Shown here piece by piece: positions 23,085 through 32,127 of a stretch of DNA of 64,000 nucleotides. Numbering within the stretch: position 1 is the stretch's first letter; every line of letters starts with the position of its first letter. Both the position numbers and the translations under genes were made by a program. The stretch is from Prorocentrum cordatum (Eukaryota; Sar; Dinophyceae; Prorocentrales; Prorocentraceae), in NCBI GenBank assembly GCA_963575745.1, contig CAUYUJ010011225.1:103501-167500 (forward strand). The letters run 5' to 3'. The notes beneath the pieces were generated by a model, which saw only the letters and a program-made list of their open reading frames with translations, did not search any database and was not told the DNA's origin.

Positions 23085-23884
23085 TACGACCACCCTTCGG
23101 GTGATAAGGAGGTGAGGGGGGGGGAAGGGACCAACGTCGCACTCGATCGATCTTACTATCGAACTCACTACCGATCTCACAATCGATCTCAATCGATCGA
23201 TCTCACAATCGATCTGACTATCGATCTCACAATCGATCTCACAATCGATCTCACATTCGGTCTCGTTATTGATCTCACAATCGATCTCACAATCGATCTC
23301 ACAATCGATCTCACATTCGATCTGACTATCGATCTAACTATCGAACTCACTTTGGATCTCATTATCGATCGTACAATCGGTCTCACTACCGATCTCACTA
23401 TCGATATCACAACCGATATCACAATCGATCTCACATTCGGTCTCACCATCGATCTCACTATCGAACTCACTATCGATCTCATTATCAATCTCAATCGATC
23501 GATCTCACAATCGATCTGACGATCGATCTCACAATCGATCTCACAATAGATCCCACTATCGATCTCACATTCGGTCTCACTGTCAATCTCACTATCGATA
23601 TCACAATCGATCTCACAATCGATCTCCCATTCGGTCTCACAATCGATCTCACTACCAATACCACTATGGATCTCACAATCGATCTCACAATCGATCTGAC
23701 ATTCGGTCCCACGCTCGATTTCACAATCGATATCACAATCGATCTCACTATCGATCTCACATTCGACCTCACTATCGACCTCACTATCGATCATCATAAT
23801 AGAACACCAACATCATCATCACCATCATCATCAACAACATCAACATCAACATCATCATCATCCTCCTCCTCCTCCTCCTCCTCC

Positions 23885-23925
<41 letters not shown>

Positions 23926-24330
23926 GGGTCACCGACGGGACACCGGCGGGACACCGGAAGGGACACCGCGGGGCCCCGGCCGCCCGGAAGGGAGACATTT
24001 GGTCCGGCCGCGCCTCAGCCACACGGGACACCGGCGGGACACCGCGGGGCCCTGGCCGCCCGGAAGGGAGACATTTGGTCCGGCCGCGCCTCAGCCACAG
24101 GAGACTTTCTCTCGCCCGCCCACGCAGCTTCGCCTCGCCCGCACGGCACGCACGAACACGAAACCGAAATCAATTTCCCGGTAGGGGGGCTCTCCGTTCC
24201 ACTTCGATCTCACCCCCTCACCTCCGATATAGAAATCGACAAGTGTCCCGTGGTGTCCCGTGGTGTCCCGTGGTGGACCGTGGTGTCCCGTTGAGTGAGA
24301 TCGATAGTAAGATCGATTGGGTCAGATGTT
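23085..24330. repeat. Right arm of the large inverted array: (ATCTCACAATCG)n and reversed 95-bp units
   Basis: 23140-23795 is a 12-bp ATCTCACAATCG/ATCTCACTATCG array, the reverse complement of the left-arm units. 23800-23930 is (CAT)n and (CTC)n. 23935-24110 holds two reversed 95-bp units (GACATTTGGTCCGGCCGCG, twice). 24115-24230 is the reversed segment seen at 22230. 23083-23112 (ACCACCCTTCGGGTGAT) is the reverse of 22735. Confidence 0.85.
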
Positions 24331-24400
24331 AGTTCCCCACCTCTCCCCCCCCCACAACCTCCTCATCAGTCGCATAGGTTGTATGGGGTTTCCCTCTCTA

Positions 24401-24455
24401 TATCCCCACCGACCCATCCAGAAACGATTCACAGGCGAGTTGACTTGATCGTGGA
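24401..24455 (+). repeat. Short dispersed motif, locus 1
   Basis: TATCCCCACCGACCCATCC then AGAAACGATTCACAGGCGAG. Relatives lie at 26529, 26733 (partial), 27655, 28985, 51669 and 51785. It is followed about 45 bp later by a foldback element, as is locus 2. Confidence 0.65.
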
Positions 24456-24497
24456 ATTGTGCTATCGAATCAGAAAAACTTCATGCAAGACAAACTT

Positions 24498-24607
24498 TCG
24501 GAGGTCCATGCGGATTGCTGGTGGCGGCGCCTCGGGCGCCGCCCCTCGGCGCGCTCCGCGCCCCGAAGGGAGTCCATCGCCGATCCAAGAAGTCCGCGCG
24601 GACCTCA
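24498..24607. mobile_element. Foldback element, copy 2
   Basis: TTCGGAGGTCCATGCGGATT on the left pairs with AGTCCGCGCGGACC on the right. The core GGCGCCTCGGGCGCC and CATCGCCGATCC resembles the other copies. It underlies the start of the reading frame at 24508. Confidence 0.65.
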
Positions 24608-25083
24608 AGGGCCACAGATTGGGACCACCACGCGGGCACGTAGCCGCCAGTTTCGTGGAAGGCCTGATCGAGTCGATGAACAGCGAAGCAGCCGCCCTCC
24701 CGGAGCACGTGAAGCCAGTCCTCGCCACGCTTAAGGAGTTCACGACGACGGTGAGCGGCGCGTGGGGGATGAAGGTCAGGACGGAGATTCTCACGCAGAT
24801 CAATGTGCGGCCATCTTACCAGAGCGAGGGCGTGATGGACGACAGCTATCGAATGGCGAAGGTATCGTTCGTGATCAACACGAGCCCGTGCTTCAGGGCG
24901 GCGCTACACAAAGAGAAGGTGGACGAGGGCCAGCTCCAGGCGTTGCCTGGGTTCCAGGCGGTGATGTTCAAGCAGGTGATCAACGTGGCCATCGCTCACC
25001 AGGGCGGGGCCAAGAGCGTCTCAGGGGGCCCGAAGACGGGGCTCGAGAGAACCATCGAGCGCCAACTCAACAAGAAACGTTGA
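24508..25083 (+). CDS. Hypothetical protein, start uncertain (191 codons)
   Basis: I do not recognise this protein. Residues from about 35 to the end have the mixed composition and strong GC third-position bias of real coding sequence: a helix-like SFVEGLIESM segment, then ALPEHVKPVLATLKEFTTTV, several aromatic and Met residues, and a basic end (ERTIERQLNKKR) before TGA. There are no membrane segments or known motifs. The first 33 codons lie in the foldback element, so the natural start may be the ATG at 24676 or an upstream splice junction. A second frame starts 80 bp after its stop. The block is bracketed by foldback copies 2 and 3 and by two dispersed motifs, so it could be the cargo of a composite element or a relic exon. 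The antisense strand is also open but less protein-like. Confidence 0.45.
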   Translation: MRIAGGGASGAAPRRAPRPEGSPSPIQEVRADLKGHRLGPPRGHVAASFVEGLIESMNSEAAALPEHVKPVLATLKEFTTTVSGAWGMKVRTEILTQINVRPSYQSEGVMDDSYRMAKVSFVINTSPCFRAALHKEKVDEGQLQALPGFQAVMFKQVINVAIAHQGGAKSVSGGPKTGLERTIERQLNKKR

Positions 25084-25163
25084 ACCCAGGTCCCACGGAA
25101 GCACCAGAGCCCGCAGCCCAACGTCGCAGCCCGCCAGAGCCCGCAGCTGCTGCAGGCCCCGCG

Positions 25164-25379
25164 ATGTCCAACAGCGTTGCCCCCGCTCGCTGGCCACCAG
25201 CAGTGCCGCCAGGGACGAGAGAGGAGAACATAGCAATGACAATCCGTCAAGACCTAGTGCGCGTCCAGGACCTGAAGAACAAAACACAGCAACGCTGTGG
25301 GACCATGGGTAACCTAGTACGGATTGCCAACTACTACAGGGACCTGCGTACTAGGGACTACTATGCGGTGATGCAGTGA
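25164..25379 (+). CDS. Hypothetical small protein (71 codons)
   Basis: Not recognised. It opens at an ATG 80 bp after the previous stop, in a different frame. The last 50 residues look protein-like: a TREENIAMTIRQDL start, basic and polar helix-like residues (VRVQDLKNKTQQR), then NYYRDLRTRDYYAVMQ and TGA. The Tyr- and Arg-rich end is unusual for random GC-rich DNA. It could be a terminal exon of the gene ending at 25083 if an intron spans 25084 to about 25230, or an independent ORF. No domain is visible. Confidence 0.3.
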   Translation: MSNSVAPARWPPAVPPGTREENIAMTIRQDLVRVQDLKNKTQQRCGTMGNLVRIANYYRDLRTRDYYAVMQ

Positions 25380-25804
25380 CCAACTGAGGGGCAGGAGGAT
25401 GCACAGGACTCCCTCCCCACTATATGGACGGGGGCAACCCCTCACCCTCCCTCCCGCCCCCCCTATGTGAAGAAGGCAAGAGGCTCCTACAGATGCCAGC
25501 CGGCCCCACAGGCCCACGGGAAACACGGGGCTCGAGTGGATGAAGAGGACGGTGCGATGATGCGATGTACGACGAACCGACTATCAGTGGTGCTTATCTG
25601 CTACTAGTGGAGTGTGCAATGTGAGTGCGACTTACAACGGCAGACAGCCCAGCTAAGGTAACTACTATAGCAAATACAGAGCCAACTAAGGACACGAAGG
25701 GCACCGCCCACCTACTACCACGATCACCACTGCGGTCCCTGTACGTAGCCCTTCGGACTCCATCTTTCAACAGAGCTGCTTCGCGACAGTGACGTGACGA
25801 GAAG

Positions 25805-26411
25805 ATGCCTCCATCAGCGATGGGCAGCGCGGCGGGCAACCGACGGACGGGCGGCGCGGGCCCCGGCGGCAGCGGAGAAGGAGGAGGGCCCATGTTGCAT
25901 TCAGGTGCAGCAGGTGCTCATCCAGCGTCCACAACATCAAGGAGGCCAAGGCGAGCCTGTCATCGGCAGCATGGAGTACCGCCTCAACATAGCGCGCTCC
26001 GGCATGCAGGCTACCAGCGCGATCTTCAAGCAGTGCCAGGAACCCGTCCAGCTGATCACGGTCGCGCTCCAGCGCCAGCAGGAGCGGCTCACTACCAGCC
26101 TCGGACGTTTGAAGTGCTCCCGCAGCGAGAACGTGTGCGAGGAGATGGAGCGAGTGCAGGACATCGAGGTCACCAGCCACCAGCTGAAGAACATCGCTAC
26201 TCGTTCCCGCAATTACGCGCGCGTGCAGTTTCGAGATGCTCTGTCGACAGGCCGCGCTTCGCGCGAAGAGCCCCGAGCCGCGCCCCGCGAAAGCAGCGCT
26301 TGCCCGCCGAGACTTTCTGTCGAAGCGGCGGCGTGCGAATCGTTTCTTGTGGCGTGCCCGAGCAATCCAATTCCCTTCGGCGCTGCAGCGCGTCCGGCTC
26401 CCAAGGCATGA
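25805..26411 (+). CDS. Hypothetical ORF, apparently needing a frame change (partial or broken)
   Basis: Not recognised. An ATG at 25805 opens a Gly-rich leader (about 30 residues: SAAGNRRTGGAGPGGSG). Protein-like sequence then continues in a different frame from about 25905 to 26240, rich in Gln and Glu (SMEYRLNIARSGM, IFKQCQEPVQLITVALQRQQ, CEEMERVQDIEVTSHQ), suggesting a helical protein. The second frame is open from 25794 to the stop at 26409-26411. Either a one-base shift broke the gene or exons join here. Downstream of 26240 the composition turns Arg/Ala-rich in all frames. It lies 420 bp after the previous ORF and before a dispersed motif at 26529. Confidence 0.3.
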
Positions 26412-26528
26412 CAGGCTTCGCCAGCGGTATCGGCGGGGCAACGGCCGCCATCACCATTCAGCTACCATCGCGCCAGACATAGCATAAGTGCGTGGGATTC
26501 CTCGGTCGCGTAATGTTTGTCTTATGCG

Positions 26529-26572
26529 TATCCCCACCAGCCCATCCAGAAACAATGTCCGAGCGAAGTTGC
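26529..26572 (+). repeat. Short dispersed motif, locus 2
   Basis: TATCCCCACCAGCCCATCC then AGAAACAATGTCCGAGCG, close to 24401 and 51669. A foldback element follows within 60 bp, repeating the arrangement at 24401-24607. Confidence 0.65.
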
Positions 26573-26628
26573 AGTAGTCAGGGATGTGTTGGGTCGAATC
26601 CGAAAGTGTCACAATAATCTATCTGAGT

Positions 26629-26735
26629 TCTGCGCGGGTTTCTTGGGTCGGTTCTGGGCCCCTGGCCGCGCCTCGGGCGCCCCCTTGGCGCGCTCCGCGA
26701 GCTGGGGAGGGGGTTCAGCGCCGATCCAGGAACGA
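26629..26735. mobile_element. Foldback element, copy 3
   Basis: The left arm TCTGCGCGGGTTTCTTGGG and the inner CTTGGCGCGCTCCGCG, TTCAGCGCCGATCCAGG match copies 1, 2 and 4. The right end is lost into a partial dispersed motif (AACGACTCCCAGGCGAATTG). Confidence 0.6.
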
Positions 26736-26924
26736 CTCCCAGGCGAATTGTCTTGATCACGGAAGTGCAGGGGCAAACAGTGGAACGCGGAGGGGGTGCA
26801 GCAGTCGATCTGAATCTCGGGGCCAGCCCGAGCAGACCCGCGGGTCAAGGTCGAGGGCTCATAGGTCCCACCCCCCCAGATAGGATGGGCCCAGGGTTCC
26901 ACAGGCACCCCTCCTCAGGTGGGA

Positions 26925-27110
26925 TGGGGGGAAGACGGCGACGACGGCGACCGACGACGACGACGACCACATGACGACGACAACGACGACGCAGACGACC
27001 ACATGACGCCGACGACGACGGCGACGCCGACGCCGAAAACGACGGAAAACGACAACGGCGTTGCCGACTTTGATCGCAACGACGCGACGCCGACGCCGAC
27101 GCCGACGCCA

Positions 27111-27173
<63 letters not shown>

Positions 27174-27215
27174 ACGCCGACGCCGACGACGACGACGACA
27201 ACAACGACGACGTCC
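26925..27215 (+). repeat. (CGA)n and (GCCGAC)n microsatellite
   Basis: 27085-27175 is a nearly pure GCCGAC hexamer; its flanks are CGA triplets. Thr-Pro, Arg-only and Val-Gly ORFs through it are artefacts. Confidence 0.9.
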
Positions 27216-27419
27216 ACCTGTCACCACGCCACGCCCACACGGCCACGACCACGGGGGGGGGATGGAGGGGGGGCGATCTTTTTCGCGAGGTCTTCTTGAG
27301 GTTCTCGTGCGTGCCCATCCAGCCCGGGGGGGAAGGGGGCGATCCCATTAGGGGCGGAACCATTTGATCATAAATGCATTTTTTCTGGATCTGTCGCTAT
27401 AGGGGGACCTTTGGGAGCT

Positions 27420-27712
27420 TATTGGTGCCTTCTTGGGGATCATTTCGGAGGCCATTGGAATTCTCCTCTGGCCCTCTGGCGGAGGCCTTCTAAGGGGCCT
27501 CTTGGAGGCCACCTCTTTAAAGGTGAGTAGATAAGGGCGGATCTCAATCTCAGTCCCTGCGTCAAAACCCTCACACTCACCTCTTGGGGCGGGTTTGGGC
27601 GCTTTGGGGGTGTTTTGGAGCGGGTCCAATGTGCGAGCTTCTTGACTCTTTCCGTACTCCCACTTGCCCATTCAGAATCGATGTCAAGGCGAGGTGCCTT
27701 GATCGGGGAGTG
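27420..27712 (+). repeat. CTTGGGGCC-type block ending in dispersed motif locus 4
   Basis: TTCTTGGGGATCATTTCGG, GGGGCCTCTTGGAGGCC and CTTTGGGGGTGTTTTGG words, then the motif at 27655 (ACTCCCACTTGCCCATTC, AGAATCGATGTCAAGGCGAG). Confidence 0.5.
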
Positions 27713-27769
27713 CACCATATAGATCCAGTAGTCAACCGTGCACACCTCTTTAGAAGGTGGCGGAGGAGG

Positions 27770-27812
<43 letters not shown>

Positions 27813-28012
27813 AAAGAGCGAGATGGAGAGAGTGCAGGGGATTGAGGAGGGAAAGAGGATGAGAGAAATTAGGAGGATGCGGTGGACGCGGAGGGCGAAT
27901 AATAGTTCGACAGAACACGTTCCCAATCGAATTCCGGTACAGCCTAGATGGGAGGAGGAGGAGGAGGAGGAGGAGGAGGAGGAGGAGGAGGAGGAGGAGG
28001 AGGAGGAGTTGG
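27770..28012 (+). repeat. (GA)n then (GGA)n purine microsatellites
   Basis: AGAGAGAGAG runs from 27772 to 27808. GGAGGAGGAG runs from 27951 to 28006. The intervening DNA is purine-rich. The Glu/Arg-rich ORF is compositional. Confidence 0.9.
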
Positions 28013-28109
28013 AGGAGAGTCAAGCTAGGTGCGCCCGCGTCATACCTGACGTCCTACCCGTCCCTCCCATCCCTTGCCATGGCGTAGACCTCATTTCTAT
28101 TCGCCCAAT

Positions 28110-28790
28110 CGGATGTCGTAGCATGGCATAGCATGATATGGCATAGAATGGTGTCGAAGATCAACGCGTAGCATGACATAGCATGGCGTGGCGACGCCCC
28201 AAGGTGTGGGGGGTGGCTTCCGCGGCCCAACAAATCGACGAATCGAAAAACCATGCCGTGGCATGGCGCTGAAAGTAATGACGCCAGCGCTGCAGCGGGA
28301 GCACGATCCGGAACGAGCGGAAGCGCGGAAATGAGGCCAGCGCTGCAGTGGCAGCACGATTCGGAACGAGCGGAAGCGCGGAAATGAGGTCAGCGCTTCA
28401 GCGAGAGCAGCATCTTGAACAACAACTTCGCGCGGGAGCGCGGAGATGAGGACGCGTAGCCTGACATAGCATGGCGTGGCGACGCCCCAACGTCTGGGGG
28501 GCTTCCGCGGCCCAGAACGTCAACGAATCGGCACCGAATGTGTAATCCCTTCCGATGGTTTCTTCGGGAGTCCATGTTCTAGATATTTGGGCCCTTTTGG
28601 AATGACCAAGAACCATGCCGTGGCATGGCGCTGACATGACGCCAGCGCTTCAGCGGGAGCACGATCCGGAACGAGCAGAAGCGCGGAAATGAGGCCAGCG
28701 CCGCAGCGGCAGCACGATTCGGAACGAGCGGTAGCCCGAAAATGAGGCCAGCGCTTCAGCGAGGGCAGCATCTTGAAAAACCAAAGCGGA
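28110..28790 (+). repeat. Duplicated block with about 58-bp internal repeats
   Basis: Two related blocks (about 28165-28420 and 28455-28780) each carry GACATAGCATGGCGTGGCGA, GACGCCCCAA, GGCTTCCGCGGCCCA and CATGCCGTGGCATGGCGCTG. Then come units of CCAGCGCT.CAGCGGGAGCA, CGATCCGGAACGAGCGGAA and GCGCGGAAATGAGG. The start (28115-28185) resembles the AGCAT satellite at 57.6 kb. Confidence 0.75.
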
Positions 28791-28984
28791 AACTCAAATC
28801 CTGGGAATCCTGTGTTTGAAAAACCGTACGCGGAGGAGGGCCAGGTATTCCTTGGACGCCACCATGGGGGAGAGGAGAGCAGTATTCATGTTGTGTAATT
28901 GTGGAAGGAGGGAAAGAGCAGGAGGGAGACATGATGGAAGAAGAGGAGTAGAAAGTGGGAGGAGGTGGCGTCTTTGGCTTCACG

Positions 28985-29030
28985 CTCCATCAGCCCATTC
29001 AGACACGACGCCTAGGGGAGTTGTTTGGAG
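28985..29030 (+). repeat. Short dispersed motif, locus 5 (degenerate)
   Basis: CTCCATCAGCCCATTC, AGACACGACGCCTAGGGGAG, TTG; aligned by order of words with 24401 and 51669. Confidence 0.4.
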
Positions 29031-29169
29031 ACGGGAAGACGAAACGCGCGCAGTGACACTAGGGGCCAAAAGGGGTGATATCGCGAAGGCTTTACGGCTG
29101 GTGCCGCCGACCCTGAAGGGGAACGACGACAACGGCGGCGGCGGCGACGACGACGACGCTGACGTGGGT

Positions 29170-29800
29170 CAGAGTCCTCACGGATGCTTCTTGGGGTCTC
29201 TTCGAAGCGTTCTCGGGGGCGTGGGGGACAGTTTAGGGGCCTCCTGGGAGCCTTTTGGGGGCCTCTTGGGAGCCTCAGGTGGGCCTCTCTGGGCTTCCTG
29301 GGGGCCTCTTGGGGGCCTCTTGGGGCCTCTTGGGGGCCTCCTGGGAGCCTCTTGGTTCCTCTTGGGAGCCTCTCGGGGCCGAGGGTTCGAAATGTCCGTT
29401 CTGGTAGCTCGTCTGGGCACCCTCTTGGAGCCGTCTTCGGGGCTTCTTGGGCCGTCTTGGACGCGTCTTGGGCTGTTTCGGGGCCTTTTTGGGTCATTTT
29501 TGGTCCCTCCTGAAGCCCTCTTGGGCCGTCTTGGGGCGATCTGGAGGGCCTCTTGGGCCGTCTTGGAGTCTTGGGAAGCTGAAGAGGCCGAAATGTTTCT
29601 AAAACCACAGGGGAACCTGTGCTTTTTCCTCTTAGAGCCTTCTTGGGAGTGCTCCTGGAGGCTTCTTGGGCCGTCTGGAGGCCGTCAAGGCGTCTTGGAC
29701 AGATAGTTCGGCGATTCGGGGCCCTCGTGGACCGTCTTGGGAGCCTCTTGGGGCATTCTTGTCCCGTCTTGGGGCATTCTTGTCCCGTCTTGGGGCTTTT
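29170..29800 (+). repeat. CTTGGGGCC-type quasi-repeat block
   Basis: GGGCCTCTTGGGAGCCTC, TCTTGGGGCCTCTTGGGGG and GCCGTCTTGGGGC at 10-12 bp spacing. GTCTTGGGGCATTCTTGTCCC is duplicated at about 29748-29790. Plus- and minus-strand ORFs of up to 400 codons are repeat-derived. Confidence 0.65.
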
Positions 29801-30035
29801 TTTGGCCCCTGGCCCCCCCCGGCCCGGGACCCCCCCCCCTTCCGCGTCGGGCGTGGAAGCCATGCTCGCGCGGGGTGGTTGGCGGTCGGTGGCCTCTGCC
29901 TGGCCGTACGTGTCGGGCGACGAGGTGAGGTGGCCGCTGGCCTGCTGGCGCAGGTCGTCGTCGACGATTCCGGCCCTGAGAATTAGGCACCGCTGTGCCA
30001 CGCTCCTGCGCCGCTCCCCATTTTCCCTCATTGGC

Positions 30036-30384
30036 ATTGGGGCCGGGAGCGGCCTCGGAACCTTGGTGCTTGAACCACCGAACAAGAGGAGGGAAGGGGG
30101 CGGGAGCCGCCTCGGATTCGCAAAGGTGAAGCTGAGTTGCAGTTTCATCTCCCCCCCTCGCTTCTTAGCTGCGTGCACGCCGCATGCCTGTTGCCGTCTT
30201 GGGCTTAAGGGTGGGACCGCTTGCCCCGCCCGCCCACCCCGGTTTTTCACTTGATTGTTGCGGCGCCGCTGCGCTTCCTGTCCTAGCTATTTGCTGCTTC
30301 GGCCCGCGCAGGGGGCTGGGAGCGGCCTCGGAACCTTGGTGCGTGAGCCAATGAAAATGAGGAGGGGAGGGGGCGGGAGCTAAC
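30036..30384 (+). repeat. Direct repeat of about 78 bp, two copies 271 bp apart
   Basis: GGGAGCGGCCTCGGAACCTT, GGTGC.TGA and AGGGGGCGGGAGC occur at about 30043-30113 and 30314-30384. The DNA between holds no gene. Confidence 0.7.
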
Positions 30385-30389
30385 AATGC

Positions 30390-31300
30390 AACTGGCGGCG
30401 GGGTGGTCAGCATCGTGTACGGTGTGTGAACCCGCGATGGGCATGCGCTTGTTTGTGAAAAGGGGGTTGCGGGACATTTTTTCTTCGCTTTCCCATTTGG
30501 GGGCCCCGTCCTGAACAACAACGCTGCAATGTAACATCGGATTTTTGGGAGAGATACCCAGACATGCGAGGTCGTGTTTCCCCCCCCCCAATACGGGGCT
30601 CCAGAAGTCCCGACACTTTCCCTGTGGCTGATTCTTCATCCCGAGTCGTGTCTGACGGTCCCGAGGCTTGGCGAGTGCCCCCCTGGAGGTCGAAAGCTGC
30701 CAGAGACCTCGAATCGTTTTGTTCTATGGCGCGAGCGTGCCTGGGCCGGGCAGCGAGGCTGATCGTTGCACCCCTCGCGGAGGGCACTGGGCCACTGGCC
30801 TGGCCAGGGGGCGGGCGTCGGAGCAGCCCGTCGGAAGCGGCCAAGAGCCGAGGAAACGCCAACCTGGCCGGAGGTGCGTGGATTAGCGACGGGTCCTGCT
30901 TCCATGCGATATCAGCGAGCGCTGTCGTTGAGTTCGGCGGCGCGTGCCTCATATGTCGGGTGTGTGCGTTCCCCGATCCGTGTTAACGTGCGCCCGAGAG
31001 AGGGGGATGATGATTTGGGGGTGGCATCGCATGGCCAGGGCCTTGACATCTCCCCGAATTGAATGGCGCCTTGTCTGTTTTCAGTGCGTCCTTTGGCCCT
31101 CCCCCTGGCCTGCGCACGTGCCCCGGGCCACGATGTGCGAACCCAGTTTTTGCACGCCCCCCCCTTTGCACGCCCCTGAGGCGGGCGGCGCCCTCCCGGG
31201 CCCTCTTCCCCCCTGCCGTTGCCATCGCCTCAGTGGCGCCACCGCGCCGCACCACCCCGCGCCCGCCAACAGCGGGGGCCGCCGGCGCGCGGCTCCCTCG
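30390..31300. other. Region upstream of the zinc-finger gene
   Basis: ORFs at 30564-30986 (+) and 30407-30952 (-) overlap and lack domains. Pyrimidine-rich stretches ending TTTTCAG (31077-31083) and CATCGCCTCAG (31223-31233) lie before the zinc-finger ORF and could be splice or trans-splice acceptors. No intact or relict spliced leader seen here. Confidence 0.35.
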
Positions 31301-31315
31301 GCGCGCGGGGGGCCC

Positions 31316-31990
31316 ATGAGGCGCTACTTCGCGGACAATTTCAGGAACGCGCCGCCGCCGCCGGGGAAAGCGGCAACGGCCGCGGGCCCCGCGGACGGCA
31401 ACGGGACGCCGCCGCCGACCCCCCGACTGGGACCGCCCGCGCAGCAAAGCGCCGCGCAGGCGCCAGCCGCCGTCGAGGGCGAGGGCGTCCTGGCAGTCTG
31501 GGACCCGTTGAACAAGCCGTGGATCCAGATGAAGGACGGCTACCACTTTTGCCTGTTGTGCCACACCTTCGCCACCGACGGCCACCTCGCGTCGGAGAGG
31601 CACCACAGGCGGGTAGAGTGGCACGAGTGGTGGGGCAGCGAGGAGCAGCTGAGCCAGCTGAGGGTGCAGGACCAGCACGGCGAGCAGAAGGGGCCTCCAG
31701 CGAGCTGGGGGAGCCCAGAGTACTTCGTCTGGCGGGAGGGCTGGTGGTGGTGCCGGGTCTGCAGCCAGTGGGGCACCCTCGAGCACGTGCAGGGCAGGCG
31801 GCACCAGAGGCGGCTGCAGTGGGCGGAGTGGTACTGCCTGGAGGACGACAGCACGCGCGCCAGCGACTCCGTCGACGAGCTGAGCGTCGTCCCCACCAGC
31901 GTCGACGAGGACTCGGGGGCGCTAGCCTTAAGTCGGGCCTGTCCCCCTACAGGGGAATTTTCGACGAAAAATAAATACCCCCCAAAATAG
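31316..31990 (+). CDS. Protein with two tandem C2H2 (U1/matrin-like) zinc fingers, C-terminus supplied by a MITE
   Basis: The 224-residue protein has a Pro/Ala/Gly-rich N-terminal third. Finger 1 is C79-x2-C82-x7-H90-x5-H96 and finger 2 is C146-x2-C149-x7-H157-x5-H163. Spacing is identical, each finger is preceded by an aromatic stretch (DGYHF / EGWWW) and followed by HRRVEW / QRRLQW, so residues of about 63-170 are an internal duplication of about 67 residues. Short C2H2 fingers of this U1/matrin type usually bind structured or double-stranded RNA; an RNA-processing role is inference only. After the fingers comes an acidic Ser/Asp/Glu tail. From codon 204 the frame enters the MITE at 31925, which supplies the last 21 residues and the TAG, so the original C-terminus was probably lost or moved. 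The frame is open upstream to 30944; I chose the ATG at 31316 because upstream sequence looks non-coding, but a spliced upstream exon is possible. Confidence 0.6.
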   Translation: MRRYFADNFRNAPPPPGKAATAAGPADGNGTPPPTPRLGPPAQQSAAQAPAAVEGEGVLAVWDPLNKPWIQMKDGYHFCLLCHTFATDGHLASERHHRRVEWHEWWGSEEQLSQLRVQDQHGEQKGPPASWGSPEYFVWREGWWWCRVCSQWGTLEHVQGRRHQRRLQWAEWYCLEDDSTRASDSVDELSVVPTSVDEDSGALALSRACPPTGEFSTKNKYPPK

Positions 31991-32125
31991 TTAAAACATA
32001 GTCCAACAATAGTCTGGGGACTTTTTTTGTTAAGTATTTTGTTTTTACCTTTCTGGGATATTTTGAAGGTATTTTTCATTTTTCGTCGGAAATCCCCCTG
32101 TAGGGGGACACGCCCGACATAACGC
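31925..32125. mobile_element. MITE with long terminal inverted repeats and TA target duplication
   Basis: The left end GCCTTAAGTCGGGC, then TGTCCCCCTACAGGGG and CGACGAAAAAT, is matched on the opposite strand at the right end (ATTTTTCGTCGG, CCCCCTGTAGGGGGACACGC, CCGACATAACGC). The arms are about 55 bp with a few mismatches and an AT-rich centre (31980-32068). TA flanks both ends (31923-31924 and 32126-32127), as for Tc1/mariner-like elements. It has no transposase. Within each arm CCCCCTACAGGGGG is itself palindromic. It is inserted in the 3' end of the zinc-finger reading frame. Confidence 0.82.
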
Positions 32126-32127
32126 TA

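Noticed and set aside
22986-23797. ORF repeating Ile-Asp-Leu-Thr and its minus-strand partner
   Set aside because: A 12-bp tandem array keeps every frame open; no termini or domains.
29012-30250. 412-codon minus-strand ORF
   Set aside because: Runs through the CTTGGGGCC-type block; composition is that of the repeat.
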